A stretch of DNA of 64,000 nt from Lineus longissimus (Eukaryota > Nemertea > Pilidiophora > Heteronemertea > Lineidae): the NCBI RefSeq assembly GCF_910592395.1, contig NC_088310.1:14455501-14519500 (forward strand). Direction: 5' to 3'. Shown here one piece after another: positions 11,370 through 22,862 of this stretch. The notes beneath the pieces were generated by a model. It was not told the origin of the DNA. It worked only from the letters and a program-made list of their open reading frames with translations, and made no database searches. Position numbers and translations under genes: made by a program. Numbering within the stretch: the stretch's first letter is position 1; every line of letters starts with the position of its first letter.

Positions 11370-12533
11370 TTATACCATTTGGCCACAAGTTTTCATCAAG
11401 AAGCCAATCTTTGAGCGATTGATTATTACTTTAGCAGCCTGAGAATCTTTAATTCTACTACGTAAGAGAAATACCCTAGCATTCTCCGCACCAAGCTCTG
11501 AGACGTAATCACCGATTGACTGCGCGGAGCTGTTAAGGGATATGCGCCCAAGGTATATCACCGCCCTTTTCACCCACGGTTTGCGCGACCGAGCAGCTTC
11601 GAAGATATTGTCCTGTTTTTGTGTTCGCGATGGTGAGCTATCCCTTGCACCACCACCAGTTGCCAGTGCAGTTGCCAGTGCAATTCTTTCATAACTTTCC
11701 GGGTTCGACTTCTTTTTAACAATGCACTGGTCGCTGAAGCACACTGTCTCGATCGTGTGACTTTCGACGTGTGGTTGGACAGAATAAATGTCTGATCCCT
11801 TCGGATCAGTCCGGTCGGGTTGTTGTCGCCCCTTCATGTTCACCACCTTTCCTGGCACTCCTGTAGTTTTCTCAGGTTGGGTTTGGCCATCTGCGTCACC
11901 GCCAGCGTTTTGGCGTTTCGATGAACCATCGTTTATCATCCTTGATTGTTTACTCTCCATCCGGCTGAGGATTTCAGGTAGGTCGCTTTCCTTGTGATAT
12001 CGATGTCCCTTTGTAGATTTCGGCTTCTCCGTGATGTGCGCCGCCACTGCGTTAGGTTGCCGAGAGAGCCTGACCTCCCGCTCCACACCACTGACCCTCG
12101 TCCTAAGGGCAGCTAACTCTTTTTCCAATTTTGGGACCGCGTCTACAGTTTTGTTCAACTCAATGACATCTTTGGTCACTATTTCATGGGCTGCTTCGAT
12201 ATCTTTTAAGTCAACCCTAAATTGTTTCACATCACTTCTGTGCTTAGAGACACCGGAGTCGCAGTTATCCTTTATTGATCTCGAACCAAGCTTCACTTCA
12301 TTCAATTCACCGGGTAGTTTATTAAATGTTTCGCACTTGCTTTGAAGATTGTTGTTTTCTTTTGTCAGTGTATCCACTATTGTCCTAACAGCCATTAGTT
12401 CTCGTTGCGTGTTATCGAGTTCGGTCCAAAGTTTGTGACACTCCGCTTTTAGTGTGCGTTGCTGCTCCTGATGTTCATTCAGGACACCCTCGAAACAATC
12501 ACCAGCTGCCTCACAGGCGTCAAGTCGAGACAT
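11370..12533 (-). CDS. Non-LTR retrotransposon ORF1 (coiled-coil protein)
   Basis: An intact 387-codon frame begins at ATG 12533, seven bases inside the 5' end of the element. Residues ~15-160 are a long heptad-rich coiled coil (LWTELDNTQRELMAVRTIV, LEKELAALRTRVSGVE). A polar, low-complexity middle follows, then a C-terminal segment (~325-387) with VKRAVIYLGRI and ARVFLLRSRI that may be an RNA-recognition-like fold. Family ORF1 proteins coat element RNA in the cytoplasm. No CCHC knuckle is evident. It is open although ORF2 is broken. Confidence 0.7.
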   Translation of the reverse strand: MSRLDACEAAGDCFEGVLNEHQEQQRTLKAECHKLWTELDNTQRELMAVRTIVDTLTKENNNLQSKCETFNKLPGELNEVKLGSRSIKDNCDSGVSKHRSDVKQFRVDLKDIEAAHEIVTKDVIELNKTVDAVPKLEKELAALRTRVSGVEREVRLSRQPNAVAAHITEKPKSTKGHRYHKESDLPEILSRMESKQSRMINDGSSKRQNAGGDADGQTQPEKTTGVPGKVVNMKGRQQPDRTDPKGSDIYSVQPHVESHTIETVCFSDQCIVKKKSNPESYERIALATALATGGGARDSSPSRTQKQDNIFEAARSRKPWVKRAVIYLGRISLNSSAQSIGDYVSELGAENARVFLLRSRIKDSQAAKVIINRSKIGFLMKTCGQMV

Positions 12534-12548
12534 GATGGAAGCTATCCT

Positions 12549-12915
12549 TTGAAATCAGCCATTATCAAACTTTGCCTTGATATTCACCCCATACATGTGC
12601 ACACCAAATATGAAATGTCCAGGTGAACTCGTTCAGAATGTAGAGAGGTCACAAGGGATTTGGAAGTTTTACAACAAAATGGCCGCCAGTCGGCCATCTT
12701 GAGTGCAAAATCAGCCATTATCGAACTTGGCCTTGATATTCACCCGATACAGGTGGACAACAAATATGAAATGTCTAGGCAAACTCGTTTAGAATGTAGA
12801 GAGGTCACAATGGATTTGGAAGTTTTACAACAAAATGGCCGCCAGTCGGCCATCTTGAGTGCGAAATCAGCCATTATCGAACTTGGCCTTGATATGCACC
12901 CGAGTGTCACAAGAG
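12549..12915 (+). repeat. 156-bp satellite array, block 3
   Basis: Just over two monomers (starts near 12615 and 12771) resume the array after the retroelement. They lead into CGAGTGTCACAAGAGTGTGA and then the GACGG tract and terminal hairpin of family C. Confidence 0.9.
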
Positions 12916-13003
12916 TGTGACATACATACGACCAGACGGTCGGACGGACAATCCTGATAAAAACAATATATCCGAACTTTCTCCGAAATTGCGGATATAA
13001 TTA

Positions 13004-13379
13004 GACAAAATAACCCCACAAAACGACATGTTGGGAAATACCACTTTCTAACTGCTCGTTATGAAAAATTTAGATTAGAACTATGTTTTGTAGTAAACGT
13101 ACACACTCTATATACATTCGCAAAATGGCCATCCCTTTATCAGCCTCGGCTGCAATGCCTTAGGGCGATACCTTATGTGTAGCACGTTCAGTACATTACA
13201 AAGACAGGTAGGATCGAGGCCGTTTTGCCAGTTTTGACCAGACGACAATTTCCAGCTTAAAATCTGCCAATTACAGGATGTTTAGTCTTTCTGCTTTGAA
13301 TACCTATAATCCTATCGAAACAAGAGTTCAAAATATTGGTATCCTGGCACATTTTCTGGCCCGACTACAGCAAATTCAG
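13004..13379. other. Non-coding stretch, nothing recognised
   Basis: No reading frame, splice-bounded exon or repeat could be supported. Confidence 0.5.
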
Positions 13380-13655
13380 ATTGGTTGTGAAAAACCAGCC
13401 AAGTAGATGCATGGTCACAACGTTGGGGCAAGCAGTAAAGGCAGTCTGGACTTTAAAACCGAATCATTTGAAGTGCAGGTTGAGACAAACCTGCCCAGTG
13501 GATGCATGGTCGGAACCAGAAACAGCCTGGACCTTTACATGAATTCCTTTGAAGTGTAGGTTGGTTGTGACAAACTAGTCCAGTGAACATGGTCCAGCCT
13601 AAGCCAGGAAAGCCATGCAGTAATTGCCATCTTGACCTTTACATCAGGGACTTTT
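13380..13655 (+). repeat. ~85-bp dispersed minisatellite (three units)
   Basis: Units share TTTGAAGTGTAGGTTGGTTGTGACAAAC-like cores, GTGGATGCATGGTC and CTGGACCTTTACAT. The spacing is 81-94 bp. An inverted, related array of four units lies at 42880-43220, including the boundary word CCTTACATCAGGGAC / GTCCCTGATGTAAGG. Confidence 0.75.
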
Positions 13656-14165
13656 CTACCATGATATAGATATGCCATCTACCGGAACTTACAGGTAGCG
13701 TGGTGTCTTCAGTCTGCTAGTATGTCCGATGATGTGAACCTCTTATGAAGTTTAGTTCAAATACAAAGTAGTGATTTGTACATCAGTCGTTATTATTTAC
13801 CCCCCTTCAAAGCTACGTGGACAATACAACATGGTGTCAGATTTGTGAAACGAACTTATTGCCGAATTATTTCACCGTCATTCGTGTGAAAAGGAGGAAT
13901 AAGACTTTCATTCAACAACGTGGATGGAGGAACGTAGAGAACAAAGGAAGGGGTGTATCAGCCAGTGGCGCGAAAAGTAAAACAACGCAGAGAGACATGT
14001 TAAACGCATAAAAGGACACAGGATCTCCTTGTAGCTCATGTAGCTAAAACGATAAGTAACTTTATGACTCTTTTTCTCAAGAAAAACAGTGTTTTTCAAC
14101 TATTCAAGTGACTTTTTGATTCCGATACACAGTGTGTACATTGACCTACATTGTCAACATCCAAG

Positions 14166-15010
14166 ATGGCACCGCCTGATGCTGAGCCAGCAGTAGCGCA
14201 AGCCACTATTGCAGCTGCCACCACCACGTACGTAGTCGCTGGGAACGATATGTCGGGTGTTAAACCAGTTCGAATGGGATGCAACGGATCTCGCAAAACA
14301 TTTCAAAACGTTCAGACCTTATTGTAATCTACCCCATCGCACTCAACGAAGTCACCGAAGGAGGTCGTAAATTACATTCTTTTATGGATGGGCCTACAGG
14401 GCATAGAGATTTTAGATAATCTCAAATTTGATCGACCTGAGGACAAGGAGGATCTGCAACGTGTCAGGGACTCATTTCTGAACTATTTCGAACCAAAATC
14501 TAACTTCCGGTTGGCCAGATTCCTACTGCAGGAAATAACGCAAGGACCGTCAGAATCCGTTGATTCGTTTATTACCAAATTAAAGGTACAAGCACAAAAA
14601 TGTCGCTTCGCGGATAATACCCATCTCGAGGATACGTTAGTCGATCAAACCATTAATGGGACCGCGCACGAAAGCGTCCGACGTAAGCTCCTCAACCAAG
14701 ACCCAACGAAGATAACGCTAGATAACGCCATGGACGTCGCACGGACGTACGAGGCCACGTCAACGCAAATGCAATCGTTCAATAAAACAATCGAGGAAGT
14801 ACAGAAGCGGAGTTCAAGTTCTAGATCTAGGAACCGTTATCAGGATCGAGGAAAATCAGCACAGCGTGGGAAGGACACTTGTATGTTTTGCGGGACGCAG
14901 CCTACTCACCCGAGGGATCTCCGCCCAGCACGTGACCAAGAGTGAAACCACTGTGGAAAAACGGGCCACTGGGGCAAAGTTTCTCAGAGCCGTGACCAGA
15001 ATAACCGATT
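14166..15010 (+). pseudogene. Gypsy gag (broken)
   Basis: A start-like ATG at 14166 opens a short frame that closes at a TAA around 14324-14326. The gag capsid frame is readable again from about 14340 (VVNYILLWMGLQGIEI), with the retrotransposon gag core FLLQEITQGPSESVDSFITK and a Ser/Arg-rich tail. It ends in a zinc knuckle: the Cys before NHCGKTGHWGK is replaced by TGA (14942-14944), and the final Cys position reads Ser. Capsid proteins of this family package element RNA into particles; this one cannot. Confidence 0.8.
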
Positions 15011-15145
15011 CGACGCTTCATCTCGAGGACGACCACGAGCCAGAGGAGGCCGGGGAAAATCGCACCACCGAGGACGCGGCAGGGGGCGATCGTACAACGA
15101 TAGCCAACATCAGAAAGTGTACGAAATGTCTACGGAGGACCACGC

Positions 15146-17937
15146 ATGCGCAGGATTATGGATGCTGTTAATACGCCAGCGTTAGACAAGCATAGAACCG
15201 AAGCTTACGCGACGTTGCTCATAAAGCACAAAAAGAAACATGCGAATTTGCGCAGGAAAGTTGATACCGGCACTCAGGGCAACGTTTTGCCAATTCGCAC
15301 TTTTCAAAAAATGTTTCCGGACAGGTTGGATACGAAAGGCTTGCCAGTCGGCCTGAAGCCCACGGATATAAAACTGACTGCATATAACGGGACTGAGATC
15401 AATCAGTATGGGAAATTAAGAATCGAATCCAAATATCGCAATGGAGCATGGTTTACATCCACATTCTATGTCGTGCAAACGCCAGGATCAGTGATTTTTG
15501 GACTCCAAACAAGCATTGATATGGGATTAGTCGAGAATACCGCCAGTTTGGCCAAGGATATCATTCGATCAGCTGAGCAATTGAAAAATCTATACCCCGA
15601 CCGATTCGAGGGCATAGGTCATTTACCAGGTAAATATAAACTGACTCTGAAACCAGATGCTAAGCCTGTACAACACGCGCCCCGCAAAGCGCCCATACAG
15701 CTACATGATAGGATTAAAGCTGAACTGCATCGAATGAATGAGCTTGATGTAATCGTATCGGTTACACAACCTACAGACTGGGTCAGACACACATTCCTAA
15801 TGTCGAGGAATTAACCCATCGCTTCCGAAACGCGAAAGTTTTCTCTAAACTTGATGCTTGAGCAGGATATTGGGCTCTAGAACTCGATGAGGAGAGTCAA
15901 TTGTTGACGATATTCAATAGTCCATTCGGACGATTTTGCTTTTGTCGCCTGCCATTCGGCACAAAGGTTTCGGGAGATCTCTTCAATGCCACCATCAACA
16001 CGTGCTAGACGGGCTCGAAGGTGTCGTCTCCATCCATGATGACATTACCGTGTACGGTGATGGAGACACCATTGAGCAAGCATCTGAAAACCATGACTGC
16101 AATCTTCGCAAACTTATGGAACGTGCTCGTGAACACAATCTTGTCTTCAATTTTGAGAAATCGGACATTCTGAAGCCTGAGATCGTCTTTTTTGGGAATG
16201 TATATAGCCGTGATGGTGTCCGACCTGATCCCCAGAAGGTCACAGCCATACGTGATATCGCACCACCAGGCAGTGTGAAAGAACTCCAATCATTCTTAGG
16301 AATGGTTACATATCTATCACCATTCATCCAAAAACTTAGCGAGTTGACTTCACCTTTAAGGACTCTACTTCAGACAGAGGTGGATTTTCAATGGCATCCC
16401 AAGCATCAGACTGCATTCAAGGCTATCAAGGACCATATTTGTACAGCCACAACGCTATACTATTTTGATCTGAAACTTGATACAGTGATACAGGTGGACG
16501 CTAGCCAGAAATCATTAGGAGCCGCATTGATGCAGAATAACAGACCTATTGCGTACGCATCGAAAAGCCTCTCTCCGGCCGAGAGCAGGTATGCGAACAT
16601 TGAACGTGAACTTTTAGCGTTTTGGGGCTGATTGCTTTCATACATACGTGTATGGAAAATTATTTCTAATCGAATCCGATCACCGACCTTTAGAGATGAT
16701 ATCAAAGAAAAATCTAATGGCCGCACCGGCACGTCTTCAGCAAATGCTACTAAGACTGCAGAACTATGACTACACCATTAAATACGTGCCAGGACCACAA
16801 ATGACACTTCTGGACAGTTTGTCCCGTTTGCCTAAAACGAGTGTAGATTCCGAAATAGACTTGAACGTGAAAGTTTGCCATGTGCAGTTCAGTGGCCAAA
16901 AGATTACGCAACTTCGGGAGGAAACGGAGAAAGATGAGCAGTTAGCGCGATTAAAGAAAATGATCGCAAATGGCTTTCCCGAATCAAACCATGACATGCC
17001 ACGCAATCTTTCGCAATTTCGGTCATTTAGAGACCAACTATCATTGGATAATGGACTAATTATCAAAGGAATGCAGATTGTCATACCCGAATCGCTCAGA
17101 GTTGAATATTTGGGAAAGATTCACCAAGCACACCAAGGCATCACGAAATGCCAGCAACGCGCCAGAAATAGTCTATTTTGGCCGGGCATCAAACGCGATA
17201 TTGAGACGCTTGTCAAACATTGTGAGCAATGTCAAACTCACCAGCCGTCACAAACCAAGGAACCGTTACAACCAATCATGCCAGACATTCCGAACATTCC
17301 TTGGCATACACTAGGCACGGATTACTTTGAATATGAAAGTAAAAACTATTTGGTCATCCCGGATTACTACTCAATGTTCCCATTTGTAGAACAAATGCGG
17401 GATACATCGAGCAAGGCGACAGCGGATATTACCGAGAAAATTCTAGCAACTTTCGGTATCCCGACTCAAATAATCTCAGATAATGGTGGACAGTTTATTG
17501 AGTGCGCGTAATAAAACATGGTTAGAAAGTTCTCAATTAGCCATGTGACCAGCTCGCCCAGGTACTCTAAATCACACGGATTTATTGAAAGTCAGGTGAA
17601 AATCGCGAAAAGTATGATGAAAAAGACTAAGGACCTGCAATCTGCGCTGTTGGCACATCGCAGCACGCCTTTGGGCCATAATCTCCCATCGCCAGCCCAA
17701 CTCTTGTTTAACCGCAAGATTGGAGGTAACCTGCCCACATGTGTTCAGTCGTCAGCTACTGATGCTGAGATTGAAAAGAGACTCATAGCACAAGACAAAA
17801 CCACCACGTGGTACGATCAACACTCAAAGGATTTACCAGAACTCTGTATGCACCAGACGATCTTTTATCAGGATGCTGCAAAGCGCACCTGGACCCCAGG
17901 TATGATAATCGGCGTAGGTCCTGAACCTAGGTCGTAA
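15146..17937 (+). pseudogene. Gypsy pol: protease-RT-RNase H-integrase (broken)
   Basis: The order seen is: protease with VDTGTQGNVLP near 15260; RT entry region to 15814; a gap, then RT fragments FSKLDA (followed by TGA), FCRLPFG and the catalytic HDDITVYG; RNase H with QVDASQKSLGAAL (about 16490-16631, stop and frameshift at 16629); the second RNase H part and the H2C2 zinc finger (HQAHQG ... HCEQCQ); the integrase core with LGTDYF and ISDNGGQF to 17511; a TAA; then the catalytic Glu region (SHGFIESQVK) from 17518 to 17937. At least four disabling lesions are visible. Part of the RT fingers is deleted near 15800. Confidence 0.85.
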
Positions 17938-18129
17938 ACTCTGAAATGTAATGTTTCTGGCCACACCCTACGCAGAAACAGGGTAATGATCAACGTTGCT
18001 CAGTTGCTAAGGGATGCCTTAGTAATTGCCTCGAACTGCGAAATTCACACACAGCTAAAAATGCGCCAACTCACATTTTGCCCAATACCGCCAGCTGGTG
18101 ACATGAATCGAAACTAATCTATTTTATAA

Positions 18130-18395
18130 TGAAACCACAATATCAGAGCAGACCTCTTCAACTATATTTCAAGCTGCTATCTGCTGCAACAGCGACAATA
18201 TTTCTTTCCATAATTTTTCCTCCTTCTGAGCTGAATATCACGCTGAATTTTCTGTCAGTAGCATATCTTGAGGTGTTCTTCATGACGGCAAAATTGAAGT
18301 GCCTTGGTCTTACGGTTGCAAAATGCCTGATTTGTCTACGGATGGATGTATGGATGGATGTATGGATGGAAGGACAGACACCACTCGATAAGCTA
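18130..18395 (+). repeat. 3' fragment of a family A-like element
   Basis: GCAAAATTGAAGTGCCTTGG followed by TCTTACGGTTGCAAAATG matches the pre-terminal block of family A at 46540 and 57640. A GATGGATGTATGGATGGA tract and GGACAGACACCACTCGATAA come next. The terminal hairpin itself is missing. Confidence 0.6.
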
Positions 18396-18994
18396 TTGAA
18401 TAAATTAATTTTGTTATCAAATACTGGAGGCACATTCACAAAACCATTTAGTTTATTATTGAATAAATAAATATCTGATTTTTTATTCAATTGTTCATGT
18501 CTCACCTCTATTGCTGTAGTATGTGATTTAAACGATATTTCCTGATTCAACAATACATTATTGCCACCATTTCGTAAGCATATTCACGCTGTCCAAACCA
18601 AAAAACAGACGGAATGCACTCGAGGACATGTCATTGCATTGCTTAGCGCGGAAATGTACAGCGAGGTCCACAAGTCTGTATCGCATCACACCCTATTCTA
18701 ATTGGTACCTGGTTGGTCCATAACACTACCATTTAGAGTACGACACGATGACGAACTGGCCAATCACAGACTGAACTGCGGTCAGTCTCCTTATGATCAT
18801 CATGTCGTAGTTCAGATTTCATTGGGTTGTGTATTAATTTTCTTCAGGAGGTGAAGCGCCTGTTCATTTCGGCTCCTTATCAAGCGTCTCGCTGGTTTCT
18901 ATCTCGTCATGACTGTGATGACCGGCATTGACCAGACCAGGTTGCGTCAATAACAGATGACATTCGCGAGAAAACTACAGGTAGGGTGACTAAT
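18396..18994. other. Non-coding stretch
   Basis: No gene was supported. An acceptor-like TTTTCTTCAG at about 18847 is followed by only a short open frame on the plus strand and no family match. Confidence 0.45.
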
Positions 18995-19566
18995 TAAATG
19001 AAAAGGCCAGGGGCCATTGTTTTCACCATATAGATATTTGGTGGTAAGAAAGACATTATGGTTAAGAACCATGCTACACGTATATTATATGTCAAATCAA
19101 AATCGATATGACATGTGATGTATCCTTGCTTGGGAGTACCTACTATACAAATAATATTAAAAAACAAGTCACTAATCAACAAGACAGTAATTTTTTGTGT
19201 ACCTGTGACTGTGTACAAAGTATAAAGTTCATAGTTTTAGCGATTAAGAAATGTGCCACTGTTTTTCAAACAGGATACAGACAACGGACACAGTGGTATA
19301 TTGTATAGACTCCCCTACGGTGAGCCAATATGGATTATTACCTGATTCAGCAGTGAGTATCCATTTCGCCTCCACATGCCCGCCTGGGTCTGGGCAATCA
19401 TCACCAAGGTACGGAGGGGTGGTTCAATCAAATCGACAGGACTGAGTTCACTCTGAAATAAAAAAGTCAAGAATCAGGTCCTGTGTACAAAGTTTCAAGT
19501 TCATAGCTCTTGTGGTGAAAACTTGCCACAGGATACAGATGACAGCAATGGACGACACAGCGGTGT
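18995..19566 (+). repeat. Degenerate family B element, left part
   Basis: The start AAATGAAAAGGCCAGGGGCC and ATTGTTTTCACC is a mutated family B head. Two decayed monomers follow, with GATTAAGAAATGTGCCACTG and CAAGTTCATAGCTCTTGTGG typical of B. The BEL/Pao retrotransposon interrupts it at 19566; the remainder resumes at 23102. Confidence 0.6.
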
Positions 19567-19801
19567 TGTTGAGGATTACTAGTACATGTAGTATAGTATA
19601 GTAGTGGGTTAACGTATGCTATCGCCATCTGGTGTTCTTTGTTCTTGTTAATCATCAAGTGCTCTTCTGTGATTCTTGTTAAGGTGCTTTTATTTTATAA
19701 TTAAAGACGATCCCGCCATGTTGGTGAAAACCTGAAGTTTGTTCAATTTTTATCGCTCAATAAAACCACCAGTGTCGAGCGTTGAGCTTTGGTCCTCGAC
19801 A
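19567..19801 (+). repeat. 5' LTR of BEL/Pao element
   Basis: It begins TGTTGAGGATTACTAG and ends GTCCTCGACA. It contains AATAAA in TCAATAAAACCACC and a likely promoter region. It matches 22863-23096. Confidence 0.92.
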
Positions 19802-19823
19802 TTTTGGTGCCAAAACCCGGGAC
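19802..19823 (+). promoter_or_regulatory. Primer-binding site of BEL/Pao element
   Basis: TGGTGCCAAAACCCGGGA directly follows the 5' LTR (start 19805). It has the form used by BEL/Pao elements to prime minus-strand synthesis from a tRNA 3' end. Confidence 0.75.
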
Positions 19824-19879
19824 TACAGGAACTGTAGAATCAGATAAACAGGTTAGATAACCCTGATTCTAAGAGAAAC

Positions 19880-20440
19880 ATGGACAGTGGCAAAGATTGG
19901 GCGAAGGCGAGAGCCGGATACCGAGGGTGGCTAACACGTGCTACTAAAGCACTACGGCAAGCATGCAAAGATGCACGTCTACCATTTGCAGTGGGCGCAG
20001 CCAACAAGGTGGCATTAGAGGCTGCTGTAAATGACTTCGAGAGGCATTTGCTTTCACTTGAGAAGGTGCAGGCTGAAGTTGAGTTGACTTTGACTGCTGA
20101 TCAGTTGGAGAAAGATATAGATGAGGCGTTCAATTTCATATGCAATGCAAATAACGCCCGACAAGAGGCAATGGTGCTGTTGGACGAGATTGCGAGGAAA
20201 TTGAACGAGAAGTCGAAGGATGATGATTTTAGCGAAAAACTGCAGCAGCCACGGCAGTAGTCACAGTGGTAATTCCAGAAGTGTTCGTCTTCCAAAACTC
20301 CAATTGCCTACATTTAGTGGTACAATAACTGAGTGGCAGAGTTTTTGGGATCAGTTCGAGGCACTTGTTGATCTCAATGACAAGATCCCGCAGATAAGCA
20401 AGTTCTCCTACCTGCAGTCCTAGCTGGAGGGAGAAGCGAA
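19880..20440 (+). pseudogene. BEL/Pao gag (frameshifted)
   Basis: From ATG 19880 a helical N-terminal region (DSGKDWAKARAGYRGW; KVQAEVELTLTADQLEKDID) runs 126 codons to a stop at 20260. The next gag block lies in another frame from about 20250: LPKLQLPTFSG and WQSFWDQFEAL, the DUF1759-type capsid segment of BEL/Pao gag. It ends at a TAG (20421-20423) in place of a conserved Gln-like position. Coding ceases around 20460, where the internal deletion begins. Confidence 0.8.
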
Positions 20441-20461
20441 GAATGTGATACGAGGTTTAGC

Positions 20462-22006
20462 TGTAACGACCCAGGTGTCGGTCCGATAGATGCTGAGGCT
20501 GTCACAGAGACAGATTTGGTTGAGACTCAATGTTTAGCAGAGTCTATCTTAGTGGTAAAACAGCCATCGGAGCCAGTCCAGATCTTTGATTTTGAGCATT
20601 GGGGCACTTACCAGAAGATGCACAACATTGTTGGACTAGTTTTGAGGTTCTATCACAACCTCAGAGTCGCTGCCGGTGACAGAAAATTTGGAGTTTTGTC
20701 TGAAGAGGAAATGTCCAAGGCTCAGGATGTCTTGCTCAGACAGGTTCAAAGCGCATCCTATCATAGTGACATTGCTTGTTTGAAGGAGGGTAAATCCCTA
20801 CCAAAAGGTTCCCCTCTTGGAAGTCTTGACCCCTTTGTTGAAAAAGATGGACTGTTGAGAATGAAGGGGAGGCTCCAATTTTCGGATCTTGGCTATGAAA
20901 GTATGCACCCTGTCATTTTGCCCAAGGGGCATGTGTCTCTGAAGCTAGTTACTTTCCAGCATTTTTACATGAAGCATGATGGTGTCACAACCAAGCTTTC
21001 CCCTTTGCGATCAAAGTAGTGGATTGTTGGTGCTCAACAGATGGCAAAACGGGTATGTCGGACATGAGTCTTCTGTAGAGTCGTCGAGGCTAAGGCTTGT
21101 AATCAAACCATGGCACCCCTCCCAGGATTTCGAGTCAAGTCGGCCCCCTGTTTTTCAATCACAGGATTGGATCATGGTGGACCCTTGTTCTGCATAGATG
21201 TCCCTGGTAAGAAATTCTATATCTTGCTGTTTACATGTGCAGTGGTCAGAGCAGTCCATTTGGAGCTAACGGATTCATTAAATCTCCCCGACTGTGTTCT
21301 TGCAATACAGAGATTTGAAGCGCGTCGAGATTTACCCACTCAGTTACATTCTGACAATGCTCAGACTTTTGTAGGCGCTAACACACTCTGTTACAGCACT
21401 ACTTTGGGCCCCATTGCCCGAAGTGGAGTTACATTGCTCCACGCAGTCCCTGGTGGGGGGGCTGGGGGCTGGTGGGAACGGCTAGTTGGCTCTGTGAAAC
21501 TGTCTCTGAGGAAGACACTTGGTCGCAAGTCACTGACATGTTCTGAGCTGGAGACGACTTTGCATGAAGTGGAGGCCTTCGTAACCTCTCGTCCTCTCAG
21601 ATTCAAAGGTGATTGTCTAGATTCTCTGACCCCCCTTACTCCACCGCACTTCCTAATTGGTAGGCCTGCTAGATTCCAGGTTGAGATTGCTAAGGATTCT
21701 CTCAATAGTCCTCAGGTGGTTGTGGCTAAGGATCTTGGTGCTCGGGAAGCTGTACGCCAGGCTAAGTTGGACTCTTTTTGGAAGCTGTGGAGTGACGATT
21801 ATTTACGCAATTTGCCCCCTGTAGCCAGGGGATTTGAGGCTAGATGCAAGTTGGAGGTTGGCCCTGTTGTTTTGACTCCAAAGAGGTACCCAGTGTGGAC
21901 CCTGGTGTTGTTAAAACCTCTAGCCATGGTAGACCAATCAAACCAGTTAAAAGGTTGGATTTGTGATTTACCACAAACTCATACATATAGTGAGTTTTCT
22001 GACTGA
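20462..22006 (+). pseudogene. BEL/Pao pol C-terminal part: integrase (frameshifted)
   Basis: The first frame (20516-21019) carries the region before the integrase: a linker, then GRLQFSDLGYES, HPVILPKGHVSL and HFYMKHDGV. The frame shifts at about 21015 and 21110, and 21110-22006 holds the integrase core: LDHGGPLF (first catalytic Asp region), LHSDNAQTF (second Asp) and GGWWERLVGSVK (catalytic Glu). A C-terminal tail follows with LTPPHFLIGRP. No protease or polymerase is present upstream. Confidence 0.88.
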
Positions 22007-22862
22007 GTTGTTTGCTCTTGTTAAACGGACTCTGACACATAAGGTTTAATTTCATAAGAGCTAATTTCTGGACAATAGGTACATGAGACCTTGTATTTTT
22101 GGAGTCCATTTTCTGGTTACTGTGTTTACTACTTGTAGTTTGATGTTGTTGCTCTCCCAATTTAGTAGGAAAAGTGTTAAAATCAAGATTTTCATAAGAT
22201 ATAAGTGTGTTCTTTTCAGTTTGGATACACATGTGTTCATGGTAACTACATGTATTTGTAAATAAGGTTGCTTGTTTGTGGGTTAAAAAGAGAAACTATA
22301 TAGTATTTGATAATTTTGATCATGTTGCTGACTCTACTTGTGTTTAGGTTTGCATAAGTTTAGTTACAGTGTGAATATTGTATGTTGTTTAATCTGTTAA
22401 TTCTTGTCTTGGTTGGTAATTATCAGCATTATTGAATTTGTCTCTCATTGCATTAGTGAATAGTTACTTTGTGTAAGTAAGTGAAAGGTAAAAAGCTTGA
22501 ATGACTTGGTTGAGTTGGAGACAAGATGAGCATAGTAAGTTATGTTTCCTTGAATTGAGTGTCTTTCAATTTCATTGTGTACAGACAAGTTTAAAGCAAG
22601 GACATTTCTACTTGTTGGGTTCCTGGTTATTTGGAACGTCTGTTGCTATGTAAGAGTTGAGTCATTTGAACTCCTGATTTGATTTTCTTTTGAAGATGTT
22701 GCTTGATTTACTGTGTAATTTTGGAATATTATGTTTCACATCTATGTACATGTATATGATTCTTAAATCAAGGTGTTTAATTTGTCAGAAATGTGGCACA
22801 GCTGTTGTTATAAGGTCTCTAGTAATATAAGTTGGAGTGATACCTCTCTCCAAGGTGGGGAG
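22007..22862 (+). other. BEL/Pao 3' untranslated region with polypurine tract
   Basis: About 850 bases of T-rich non-coding sequence separate pol from the 3' LTR. AAGGTGGGGAG (22852-22862), directly before the LTR, is the likely polypurine tract. No envelope-like frame is visible. Confidence 0.7.

Larger units (their letters stand above)
9257..12539 (-). mobile_element. Non-LTR retrotransposon, 3'-truncated, inserted in satellite
   Basis: Read on the minus strand, a coiled-coil ORF1 is followed by an ORF2 with apurinic-type endonuclease and the first half of a reverse transcriptase. Sequence ends shortly after RT motif A. The satellite word GAAATCAGCCATTATC(G/A)AAC flanks both sides (ends about 9256; starts about 12552), consistent with a ~20-bp target duplication or with neighbouring monomers. 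The ORF1 frame is open; ORF2 has two nonsense codons and at least one frameshift. Loss of the 3' rather than the 5' part is atypical. Confidence 0.8.
6301..13003 (+). mobile_element. Family C: hairpin-ended, satellite-bearing element (composite)
   Basis: The 5' end has a perfect palindrome GCGTTTGC-TG-GCAAACGC (6315-6332) followed by box X TATATCCGCACTTT (6336-6349). The 3' end has a GACGGTCGGACGGAC tract, box X again (TATATCCGAACTTT, 12967-12980) and its complement CGGATATA (12992-12999), forming a terminal hairpin. Between them are 156-bp tandem monomers, a CR1-like reverse transcriptase tail, an 857-bp tandem duplication and an antisense non-LTR element. The layout resembles Helitron-related non-autonomous elements with central tandem repeats known from bivalves. 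No Rep/helicase gene is present. The outer boundaries are approximate. Confidence 0.55.
13690..18120 (+). mobile_element. Decayed Ty3/Gypsy LTR retrotransposon
   Basis: Gag, protease, RT, RNase H and integrase lie in Gypsy order, with multiple stops, frameshifts and a missing RT block. A primer-binding-like TGGTGTCAGATTTG sits at 13832. I could not find a matching pair of LTRs; the sequence just before 13832 (about 13700-13828) would be the 5' LTR, and the 3' side ends without an obvious polypurine tract. Both ends are therefore estimates. It is oriented antisense to the UBR gene. Confidence 0.75.
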
